NCBI GenBank assembly: GCA_013350335.1
Contig: CM023541.1
Location: 64,848,413 to 64,912,412 of the forward strand
Direction: 5' to 3'
Length of the DNA: 64,000 bases
Source: Chimonanthus salicifolius
Taxonomy: Eukaryota; Streptophyta; Magnoliopsida; Laurales; Calycanthaceae
Part shown: positions 49,174 through 60,900 of the stretch, piece after piece
How positions within the stretch are numbered: position 1 is the stretch's first letter
How the letters are laid out: each line of letters opens with the position of its first letter
Notes under the pieces: generated by a model
Databases searched by the model: none
Seen by the model: the letters and a program-made list of their open reading frames with translations, nothing else
Told to the model about the DNA's origin: nothing
Position numbers and translations under genes: made by a program

Positions 49174-50437
49174 CCCTTCTTCTTCCTCCCGTTCACTGTC
49201 TGTTGTGAAAAACGAATTCAGAAATGGGGGGTTTTCCGGATTCTGTTTTTATATCTGACCGGTCCGATGGATTCCTCTGGGAGTCCTCTTTCCATAGGGA
49301 GAGGTTTGGAGCTTTGAAACTCAGTAAGTCATCCGATCTTAGCACCGAAAGCTCACTGGTACAAAGAAAATCGGGTTTTTCTTAAAACTTCAAACTAATT
49401 TTTCTCACTGAAAACATGGCCAAAAGCGGGTTTTCTGGATTCAAAATTAACTGAAATTAAAAGGGGAATTCAATGGATACCTTTAATGGAGTTCTTGGGC
49501 TGAGAAATCCGAACTTTGGAAAATTTTCCTTCTAAGGTAACGGTGGAAAATTGGGAAACAGAGAGGGAAAAGGGGCTGGAAAATCATAGAGCAGAGACTG
49601 AGAGGGAGATAGAAATTTTTTTGTGGGAGTTGATCTGAAGGGAAGGGGCTCAATTTAAAGAAAATTGGCCGGGAAATGGGGTCGGACGGCCACTGCATGC
49701 AGCCGTATGCAGTGGCTGCTCACGCTGCTATAGTAATCGACTGTTTGCAGATCAACCCTTCCAATTTCAGTTTTTGCAATTTAGTCCCTCTTTATTATAA
49801 AACGGGTTTTTTAACTTAAAACATAATTTCAAAGGCTCAAAAATTTAATCCAACATTACAGATAGGTTGGGTTCTAAAAACTTTGATCACCATAAAAATT
49901 TTGGAATTTAACTCTCACTAAAAACCATTTATTTAAATAAAAATCATATTTTAACCTTATTTACTTAAATAAACAAATGTTAAAATAAACAATTTAGAAA
50001 TCTCATTTTGAGGTGAAATGGAATAAATAGACCATTCTTAAAATGGTCTACTACAAAATACTAGTTTCAAAATTTATTTCATTTTCAAAACCCTTTAAAA
50101 TAATTAATACTCCCTTTCGGGGTTTTGACGGGCGGGATTTAAATACCATTTTCTGAAAATAAATTTATTTTAAAATCAGAAATGCAAATCCTTTATTAAG
50201 GAGAATATTATCCACCAATATTATATACATATCAACAATAATTTATAAAAATAATAACACAAAGCGGTAAAATTACCAAAATGCCCCTCCAGCTGGGTGA
50301 GCTGGATCACTGAGCTTTCGAGCTCGGATTGGGCCAAACCTGAGCTTCCCTTAAAGCCCTAACCGAAATATTCGAGATTAACCGGTTAAACAAAATTATT
50401 AAGCTAAAACACGCCTAATCTGGGGCAGGATATTACA
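47500..50437. mobile_element. Solo LTR, probably Ty3/gypsy, inserted in the telomeric block
   Basis: The 2938-bp insert starts TGTCACACCCCGACCC and ends GGGGCAGGATATTACA. These complementary TG...CA termini are typical of large plant gypsy LTRs. The flanks ATAAC (47495-47499) and ATAAA (50438-50442) match 4 of 5, and both belong to the telomere-like array. No pol domain is present, so a solo LTR fits best. A non-autonomous derivative is possible. Inside, CTCAGTGCCCGACYATA...GTCGGCCTG repeats twice at 48857-48935. The CCGGGAGAATCCCG and GTGAGTGGGGTGAG phrases are of the kind seen in Tekay/Del-type LTRs (inference from memory). Confidence 0.7.
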
Positions 50438-53400
50438 ATAAACCCTAAACCTTAAACCCAAAAACCCTAAAAACCCTAAACCCTAAACCCTAAAACCCTA
50501 AACCTCAAAACCCTAAACCCTAACCCCAAAACCCTAAACCCGAAACTTGAAACCCGAAAACCGAAGCCCGAAACCCGAAAACCTAAACTCGAAACCCTAA
50601 ACCTGAAACTGAAACCGAAACCCTAAACCCTAAACCCTAAACCCTAAACCCTAAACCATAATCCCTAAAACCTTAAAACCCTAAAACCCTAAACCCTAAA
50701 ACACTAAAACTCTAAACCCTCAACCCTAAAACCCTAACCCTAAACCCTAAACCCCCTAAAACCTAAACCCTAACCCCTAAACCCCCTAAGCCCTAAAACC
50801 CTAACCCCTAAACCCCCTAAACCCTAAAACCAAAAACCCTGACACCAAAACACTAAAATCCTAAACCCTCAAACCCGAAACCCTAAACCCTAAACCCTAA
50901 ACCCTAAACCTTAAAACCTAAACTCTAAAACCTAAACCCTAAACCCTAAACCCTAAACTAATCCCTAAACCCTAAACCCTAAAACCCTAACCCTAGACCC
51001 TAAAACCTAAACCCTAAACCCTAGCCCCTAAAAAACCCTAAACCCTAACCCCTAAACCCTAAACTCTAACCCTAAACCCTACCCCCTAAACCCCTAAACC
51101 CAAAACCCTAAACCCTAAACCCCAAACCCCTAACCCTAAACCCTAACCCCTAACCCCTAACCCCTAAAACCTAAAACCTAAACCCTAACCCCTAATCCCT
51201 AAAACCCTAAACCCTAAAACCCTTAACCCTAAACCCTAACCCCTAAACCCTAAACCCTAAACCCTAAACCCTACCCTCTAAACCCCTAAACCCTAAACCC
51301 TAACCCCTAACCCCTAAACCCTAAACCCTAAAACCCTAAACCCTAAATCCACAACCCTCAACCCTAAACCCTAAAACCCTAAACCATAAACCCTAAACCC
51401 TAAACACTAAACCCTAACCCCTAAACCCTAATCCCTAAACCCTAAACCGCTAACCCTAAACCCTAAACACTAAAAAACCCTAAACACTAAACCCTAAACC
51501 TAAACCCTAAACCCTAATACCAAATAAACCCTAAACCCTCAACCTAAAACCCTAAACCCAAAACACTAAAACCTAAACCCCAAAAAACCCTAAACCCTAA
51601 AAACCCCTAAACCTAAAAAACCCTAAACTCTAAACCCTAAAAAACCCTAAACCCTAAAAAACCCTATACCCTAAATGCAAAACCCTAAACCCTAAACCCT
51701 ACACCCTAATCCCTAAACCCTAAACACCCAACCCCCAACCCCCAACTCTAAACCCTAAACCCTAAACCCTAAAACCTTAAACCCTGATCCCTGAACCCTG
51801 AACCCTAAAAGCCAATAACCCTAAAACCCAAGATCCCAAATCCTAGAGCCTAGAGCCTAGACCATAGACCCTAAACCCTAACCCCTAACACCTAACCCTT
51901 AAACCCTAAACACTAAACCCTAAAACCCTAAAACCCAAAACCCTAAATCCTAAACTGTAAACCCAAAACCGTAAACCAAAAACCCTAAACCCTAACCCTC
52001 AACCCTAAACCCTCAAACCCCTCAATCCTCAACCCTCAACCCTCAACCCTAAACCCTAAACCCTCAACCCTCAACCCTAAACCCTAAACCCGAAACACAA
52101 AACCCTAAACCCTAAACCCTAAACCCTCAAGCCTAAACCCTAACCCTTAAACCTAAACCCTAAACCCTAAACCCTAAACCCTAAACCCTAAACCCTCAAA
52201 CCTAAACCCTAAACCCTAATAAACCCTAAATCCTAAAAAACCTAAACCCTAAACCCTACACCCTAAACCCTAAAAAACTCAAAAAAACCTTAAACCCTAA
52301 ATCCTAAAAAAACCTAAACCCTAGAAAACCCTAAACCCTAAACCTTAAAAAACCTTAAACCCTAAAAAACCCTAAACCCTAAACCCTACACCCTAAACCC
52401 TTAACCCTAAACCCTAAACCCTAAAACCCAAAACCCTAAACCCTAAATCCTAAACCCAAAACCCTAAACCCTAAACCTAAACCCTCAACCCCAACCTTCA
52501 ACCCCCTCAATCCTCAACCCTCAACCCTCAACCCTCTAAACCCTCAACCCTCAACCCTCAACCCTAAATCCTAAACCCGAAACCCGAAACCCTAAACCCT
52601 AAACCCTAAACCCTAAACCCTAAACCCTAATAAACCCTAAACCCTAAACCCTAAATCCTAAAAAACCTAAACCCTACACCCTAAACCCTAAAAACTCCTA
52701 AACCCTAAAAAACTCAAAAAAACCTTAAACCCTAAATCCTAAAAAAACCTAAACCCTAGAAAACCCTAAACCCTAAACCTTAAAAACCCCTAAACCCTAA
52801 ACCCTACACCATAAACCCTAAACCCTAAACAGTAAACCCTAAACCCTGAAACCCTAAACCCAAAACCCAAACCCTAAAAACCCCTAAACCCTAAAAAACC
52901 CTAAATCCTAAACCCTAAAAAACCCTAAACTCTAAACCCTAAAAACCCCTAAAACCTAAAAAACTCTAAAAAACACTAAACCCTAAACCCTAAAAAACCT
53001 AATACTAAATCCAAAACCCTAAACCCTAAAACCTAAAACCAAAAATCCTAAAACCCTAAACCCTAAATCCTAAAACCTTAAACCCTAAAATCCTCAAGCC
53101 AAAACCCTCAACCCTCAACCCTCAACCCCCAACCCTCAACCCCTGAGCCCTGAACCCTGAACCCCCAACCTTGAGCCCTGAACCCTGAACCCTGAACCCT
53201 AACCCCCAACCCTAAACCCTAAACCCCAAACCCCTAACCCCTAAACCCTAAACCCTTAACCCTAAACCCAAAAACCCCCAACCCTAAACCCTGAACCCTT
53301 AACCCTAAACCCTCGACCCTAAACCCTCAACCCTCAACCCGCTAAACCCTAAACCCTATACCCTCAACCCTCAACCCTCAACCCTAAAAAACCCTAAACC

Positions 53401-54425
53401 CTAAACCCTAAAACCTCAACCCTAAACCCTAAACCCTAAAACCTCAACCCCAAAATCCTAAACCCTAAAACCTAAAATCCTAAACCCTAAACCCTAAAAC
53501 CCTCAACCCTCAACCCTAAACCCTAAAACCTCAACCCTAAATCCTAAACCCTAAAACCTAAAATCCTAAACCCTAAACCCTAAACCCTAAAACCCTCAAC
53601 CCTAAAACCGTCAACCCTAAAACCCTCAACCCTCAACCCTCAACCCCTAACCCTGAACCCTGAACCCTGAACCATGAACCCTAACCCCCAACCCTAAACC
53701 CTAACCCCTAACCCTTAAACCCTAAACCCCTAAACCCTAACTCCTAAACCCTAAATCCTAAACATTAAACCCTAAACCCAAACCCTAACCTAAACCCTAA
53801 ACCCCAAACCCCAAACCCTAAACCCCAAATACGAAACCTTAAACCCTTAAACCCTTAAACCCTAAACCCTAAACCCCAAACCCTAAACTCTAAACCCTAA
53901 ACCCTAAGCCCTAAAACCCAAACCCTAAACCCTAAAATCCTAAAACCCTAAAACCCTAAACCCTAAACCGTAAACCCTAAAATCCTAAACCCTAAACCTT
54001 AAACCCCTAACCCCCAACCCTAACCCCCCCAAACCTCCAACCCTAAACCCAAAACCCCCTAAACCCCAACCCTAAACCCTAAAACCCTAAACCCTGAAAC
54101 CCTGAACCCTGAACCCTAAAACCCTAAAACCCTAAACTCCAAACCCTAAACCCTAGACCCTAACCCCTAACCCCTCAACGCTGAACCCTAAAGCCTAAAG
54201 CCTAAAGCCTAAAGCCTAAACCCTCAACGCTCAACCCTCAACCCTCAACCCTAAACCCTCAACCCTAAACCCTAATCCCTAACACCCTAAACCCTAAACC
54301 CCTAACACCCTAAAACCCTAACCCCTAATCCCAAAACCCCAAACCCCCTAAATCCTAAACCCTAAGCCCTAAACCCTAAACCCTAAACCCCCAACCCCCA
54401 AACCCCAAACCCTAAACCCTAAATA
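50438..54425. repeat. Interstitial telomeric repeat block, right part
   Basis: About 4.0 kb of degenerate CCCTAAA in the same orientation as 46222-47499. Variant sub-arrays are spatially clustered: CCCGAAA at about 50530-50620, CCCTCAA at about 52010-52080 and 52500-52565, CCCTGAA at about 53140-53210 and 53650-53690, and AAGCCTA at 54188-54220. Together with the left part, the original array was about 5.3 kb. It ends sharply at 54425, 518 bp before the ATG of the helicase-like gene. Confidence 0.95.
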
Positions 54426-54943
54426 ATAATAGAAAAAATAAAATCTCGCTTCTCGCAGATGAGGCGGGCGTTACCATATGTTTATAAATATTTTTTATCT
54501 AATAACTTATCATTAAAAGAATTAACAGAAAGTTTAATTTAAAAACTATAAAATTGTCATCTCTTTGTCTGAGAGATTTATCGTGTCTTTTTAGTTTGAT
54601 TCATCTCACTGCAGATGTAATAATTAAAGGATTTAATAAACGATATATTAATATACAAATTAAAAATGAAGAATGATTTAAACTTTTATAAGCGAAAACT
54701 TAAAGTCTGAAATATTATAAAAGATATCATCTTCTTTGCGCAAGCATTCAGTAAAAGCGGAGTCGCTGGCCACATCGCCTCAAGTCTCAACCACAAACCA
54801 TTCTGCGGCCACAAATATACATAAATAAGAAAAATGCACATTTTCTGCCACCTCCGGTCATCACCAGCCTTGGGCAGGCGCTTGGGGAGCTGCTGCCGAT
54901 GTTGCGTAAATGAGAAAGCTTTAGGTACAGAGACAAGGTGGAA
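54426..54943 (+). promoter_or_regulatory. Compact promoter and 5' UTR of the SMUBP-2-like gene
   Basis: Only 518 bp separates the telomere-like array from the start codon. The stretch is AT-rich with an ATTATAAAAG at about 54714-54723 that could act as a TATA element, and it becomes GC-richer after 54750. No other gene fits here. Confidence 0.4.
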
Positions 54944-57900
54944 ATGGAAATTTCTTCGCTCCGTTTATCTAGTACCACTCCCAAGTCCGGTCTCGTTTTC
55001 CACAGCATGTCTTCTTTTGGTTCCCAAAGTTCTTTTTTCTTTGTCAGGGAGAAGAGCCACCGGGCTGCTTCTACTCTACCTCCCACTCTTCTGTCGGTTT
55101 ATGGATCCCAGCAGCAGCAGGGGATTCGAAACAGCAGCAGGAGAGTCCCAATCAAGGTGCCTCCCACGGCCATAGTCAAGCTCAAGGAGGAGCAACAGCA
55201 GCAGCAAACTATTAGCGTTGGGAACCTCTATCAAAATGGAGACCCACTAGGCCGCAAGCACCTTGGAAAATGCGTTGTGCGGTGGATCTGCCGGGGAATG
55301 AGGGCCATGGCCGCTGATTTTGCCTCAGCAGAGGTTCAGGGGGAGTTCTCGGAGGTCAGGCAGAGGATGGGGACGACAGGTCTTACCTTCGTTATCCAGG
55401 CTCAGCCTTACCTCAATGCCGTCCCCATGCCCAAGGGCTGGGAAGCTATCTGCTTGAAGGTTTGCACTCACTATCCTACCCTCTTCGACCACTTCCAGAG
55501 GGAACTCCGAGACGTCCTCTTGGAACTGCAGCACAAGTCCCTTATCCAAGACTGGCGTAAGACTCAATCGTGGATGCTGCTCAAGGACTTCGCCAGTTCA
55601 GGTCCATCCGTCTTCTCTCTCCACACACACGCATTCATGCAATTCTTTCTAACTCCAAATGACGATGACATCGGCAATTGAATCAGCTGGGTCATCTTTG
55701 GCAACCACCTTTCACGATTATCCCTGCAGACAAGCGCACTGGCTAATACCCATTAATTGGGAACTGCACAGGCCCATTGCTAAACTTCTGGCTTGTAGTT
55801 CCTTTTCATTTTTAATTTTGTTTTGTTTGTCCAGTTGTTTTTCCCTGTGCTAAATGGTTTGGATCTTTGGTTTCAAACTTTCAATCGGTTAACACATCTA
55901 ATCCTTCATTGACTGTTATTATGTTTTCAAGGAAAGTAATTGCTTTCGTTTTTGAGGTTTTGGGGCACAGTGACATTCTCATCCATTTACAGCACAACAC
56001 CGAGCTATTGTACGGAAAGTTCCCCAGGCAAAGCCTGTGCACGGCGGCTTAGGTATGGACCTTGAGAAGGCAAAACTGATACAGGGGAGGATTGATGACT
56101 TTGTGAAGCACATGTCAGATCTTCTTCGCATTGAACGTGATGCAGAATTAGAATTTACTCAAGAGGAGCTAAATGCCATCCCTACACCCGACGAGACTTC
56201 GGAATCATCGAAACCTATTGAATACTTGGTCAGCCACGGACAGGCTCAACAGGAGCAGTGCGACACCATCTGCAATTTGACTGCAGTTAGCTCTTCCATT
56301 GGTAAGTCTTGTCATTTTTTTGTGGATTCTGTACTTTAGTCTTTACATATACATGTATTTGAAGAAAGGATTGGCGCAGTGTCTCTCTGGGCTCTCAATT
56401 GTCTATGAAAAATTCTTTTCCTGTTCCTCTAAACTTCCCCAGCATTTTGGGCGGAAACCGGTGTTCCTACATAATTAGGATGCAATTTTTGTCACAGCCT
56501 CCTCGCCCCATCTTTCTAGTTCTGTAGTATTTCCAGATGACATTATTTGTGCCGTGGTCCATGAGTTCTGAGAATGAGAAGGTGATGCAGTCACACCAGT
56601 ATCCTGATCCACTATCTATTTTTCCCAAGGAAAATTATCGTGGTGTATTACAACCCATATTTCCTGTCAGCAATTACGTACTCCCTGTTTTAGAGTCTGG
56701 AATGTTTATAGGACTTGAGGATGTACCTTTCTCTTATTTGGGCCCCAGTAGTAAGAGTCCCCACTCCCACGAGGAGATTGGTGTGACAGGATGCTGATTT
56801 GTTTAAGGAACCCTATTGGAACTGATGGCGTCAGCTATTGGATTTGGTCCTATTTGTGGTTGTCGTTGATGAGTATAACCCTTCACATGCTTTGCGCTGT
56901 AGGTCGCTCTCACGACTATTTTGTACACTTGGTGTACAGTTTGCGCAGGGTCAAATACTCGTGAGCTTATGCAGACGGTACTAACTTAGTAAGACGCATT
57001 GCGTAGGGTTAGATACTCATGAGTCTATGTGGGCGGTACTGACTTAGTAAGACGTGTTGAACTTAGGGTTGGGTACCACTTACTAATTGGGTAATGGGGC
57101 CAACTTGGTAAGGCGTTCATGTTTATACGTAGGGCTGGATATGTGTACACTCCATGAGATGGTACTAGCTTAATAAGACATGATGGTTGGACGCAGAGTT
57201 AGACATTGCGCATCCTTAGATGACGAGTCAACTTGGTAAGGCGTTCATGTTTTGCACAGGGCTAGATACGTGTACACTCCATGAGGATGGTACTAGCTTA
57301 ATAAGACGTGATGGTTGCCTGATTGATAACTAATTTAGAGTTGAATGAAAGAAGATAGAAAAAGGAAAAAAAAAAATGGAATTGAGGTAATAACACACGT
57401 GAGAAAGAGAGAAAATGTATTTGTTGTAAACTATTTGTCTTTTTGCAACAGGTTGATTTATAAAGAATTTTACAAAAAATACAGTAGGGAATTATCCTTT
57501 AATTCAGAGATAATCAATCAACCTAATCCTTAATTGAGGGATGACAATCAATCATCCTAATCGTCAAGCTTGCTACTTTTTTTACAAAAATATGATACAT
57601 CGAGGCATATTTTGAAATAATGTACTTCATTACTCCCCCTTAAGCTGGTAAATATGAAGTATACCTAGCCCGTGACAAATAGATTGCAAATGTGACCAAG
57701 GAATAGACTTTGTAAACATATCAGTGAACTGATCTTAGATTTGACATGTGGAGTGGAGATTTTCCTAGAAACAATCTTTCAAAAATGAAATCGCAGTCGA
57801 CTGCAATCTGTTTGGTATGTTCATGGAAGACATGATTACATGCAAATTGAAGCCTAATTGTCACATTCGAGTACCATTGAGTGTTGTGCAAATTTTACAT

Positions 57901-60900
57901 TTATATTCACAAGCGCACGAACTATAAAATAGTATAGCGATTGAGTGCGAGGTCGAACTCAAGGGAATTATGGAAAATATATCCAATAAAAACATTGACC
58001 ATATATAAACTAATCATAATAATTCGAATAAAATTGTTTTAACACATTTAGCGGTGGAATTAATTAAGAAATCTAAAAATAACCTAAATCTAATCTAGAT
58101 CTAATTAGACATCTAATTTTAATTCCAACCTAGTTCCATCATTCAAAGAGTTGGATTTATAAGAAAATAAAAATAAAAACAAAAAATAAAGAATTTAATA
58201 AATTCAACATATTTACATAGGAATTGGTTAGGAAATCAAGGCGGCATTGTTTTCCATATTTTAATAATTAAACAGATGCCTAGAATATGGAGCTCACGTA
58301 AATTAATAGTCATGCATTCATATCTTTCATTCATAATTATTCTAAAAACCAAATCCATGAATGTCATTAAAATAATCGTTCCAAACAAGACCTTAGACTG
58401 AACAAAATTTATACTTCTCCTCCAGATCTAAAATATTTCATTGCACTCTTAAAAATAAAAGCCTTAGAAAAAGAGAATGAAGTCTATTCATCTAAATTTT
58501 CATCACATCTAATTTGAAATGATTAAAATCAATGTTTTAAAACCCGGCCCGTGGAGCGACCCGTCTTGTAGAAAGGGTTGGTTAAATAAGGTTCAACCGG
58601 GTTGAACCATAGTCAAACCCGTGCACTTAATATAATATTATAAATAATATTAAATTATTAACTAAGATTATATTTCATAAAAGTAAATACTTACTCTCAC
58701 AAACACAACTGTAAATACTTTAATAATCCAAAATTCATGTTCTATATCATTTCAACAAAATATCATCCAACAATTCGTTGTTAATTAATATCCAAATCAC
58801 ATTAAGAACTCAATATTAGTTATATCCAAAAAATAATATTTAAAACTTAGTAAACTAACAAAAATATATGATAGATTAGCAACAATAAATTTGAAATAAA
58901 TACAAAATTGTGAATTAGTTCCATTTTGTAAGTCATGCATAATTACAAAAATATATGATAGATTAGCAAAATTAAATTTAAAATTTTGAATTTGGAGTTT
59001 GGAGGGAAGTCAAAGGAGCCTTGTTGCCAAAGGAGCCTTGTTGCCCTTCTTTGAAATTTGACTCCCATCAAAGTCACGTCACATCCATCCTTTCCATACT
59101 TCTCATGAGTATTTCTTTTTCTTTTCTTTTTTTTTTAATTTTAAACACGGGTATTCTTCACGGGTCGGGTCGCGGGTTAATAATTAAAAACCGGGTCAAA
59201 CCACGGGTTGGAGCGGGTTTTTAAGGGTTTTAAACTCAGACGGGTTTTAAACCCACCCGACCCTTTAAGTTGACGGGCACGGTTGACCCGCCGATTCAAC
59301 CGCGGGTCGGGTCGGGTTTAATAACATTGATTAAAATTAAATCCAAACATAAACTTGAATACAAAATAAAAATAAAATGAAATAATCATCACACATCATT
59401 TATTAATTGGAAAACCATAAACTAATTATTTCATTGCACCTCTATTTTATTAATAAAATATGAAATTGGAATTACAAATCATGGAATTGAATCGAAGAAC
59501 TTACAAGAAAATGATAATGGAAAATACAAGAAATTAAAGAAAGCCTATGGAAAATTCAAATTTTACCCTTTTCTTCCTCTTTCTCCTATGCACAACCTTT
59601 AATTTTCCGTATCCCAAATTCGAATTTGTCCCTGTCTCATGGCCTCTATTTATAGATTTCTTTGGATGAATGGATGGCCAAGATGTGTTAGGGTTTTGAT
59701 GAATGCAGGGCTAGGATTTAAGCAACTAAAGGAGGAAGGCTAGGGTTTTGGGTTAACTTAGAGTCAATGGAGAACGGGGAAGGTGAGGGACGGCTAAGGC
59801 TTTTGGAGTGTACGGATATGGGGCTGGGGTTTTGTGTTTTATGCAATGGAGTGTTTTGTGGAATGGGTTCTAGGCGCATGGATTAGGGTTTGGATGGTTG
59901 AGATGTAGTTGTTGCCGTACGAGTGAGATAACTTAGGGTGTTGGCGCATGGAACTAGGGTTTTGCGATGGAGAGGAGGAAGTTTAGGCTTTATGGATGGA
60001 TGTTGTGAGATAGGTGTCGGCGCATGTGACTTGGGGTTTTGGCGAGTTGGCGCAAATGGCTTGTGCGAATTGGGAGTTACGGATGAAATGGATTTTGGAA
60101 GTGGGAGTTGCCGCATTAGGGTTTCTTGAGTGTGGCTTATGTGCATAAGCTTAGGGTTTAGGCGCATGAGACATTAAGCAATGAACCTCATGTGTGGGCT
60201 TTTGGCAATGAATGGGCCTCATGATTTGGACTTGGTCACTGACTGCATGGGTCTTAGGTGTAATGGCCCAGCTCAACAAAATGGTTATGGGAATAAGAGG
60301 ATATATGAATTGTACGATTTTACGATTACCAATTCACGATTCACACCCTTAGATCAATTTCGATACGATTCGAGTTTGATAACATTGGGTAAAATTGGGG
60401 AATGACATACACTTAGAGCATTGAGAATATTTGTAAAATTCCATGCTCACAAGGTGTGTGATAATATGTTTGCAGTGAATGTTGCCTTTTGCACATTTCA
60501 ATACATTGTTGGGTAAGGTTATGGTTTGACCTCTTTTTGTCTATGTGTGATTGATGTGAATATATTGTATCAGATACATATGTATGAGTTTCCCAAGTTC
60601 CCTTTAATTAGATATTTACTATAATTGAGAATTCATAGATTTGTGATGTGTTAAAGTATGATAAATCAAGATTGCCCAAGATGTGTAATGTAGGGCCTTG
60701 ATAACTTCTCATACTTGTGTATGGTTATGAGTAATGTATGTATCAAATGAATTCTCATGATTGTGAATTCTTAGATGGGTAACTCATATAATAAGCATGA
60801 TGAATGTGTTTTAATACCATGCTTGGATTAATTGATGATGTGTACATCACTAGTGAGTACCTATGTTGATAATGATTGTGGTGGATTGACCTAACCATGT

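Noticed and set aside
47500..50437. Possible host gene within the telomeric block
   Set aside because: The segment has complementary TG...CA termini, near-matching target duplications and no conserved coding exon, so it is better explained as a solo LTR.
46222..54425. True chromosome end
   Set aside because: Unique genic sequence lies on both sides and the repeats are highly degenerate, which fits an interstitial array better than an active telomere.
54834..55175. ORF overlapping the helicase first exon in another frame
   Set aside because: It is a shadow of the true exon, whose frame continues in phase into the next two exons.
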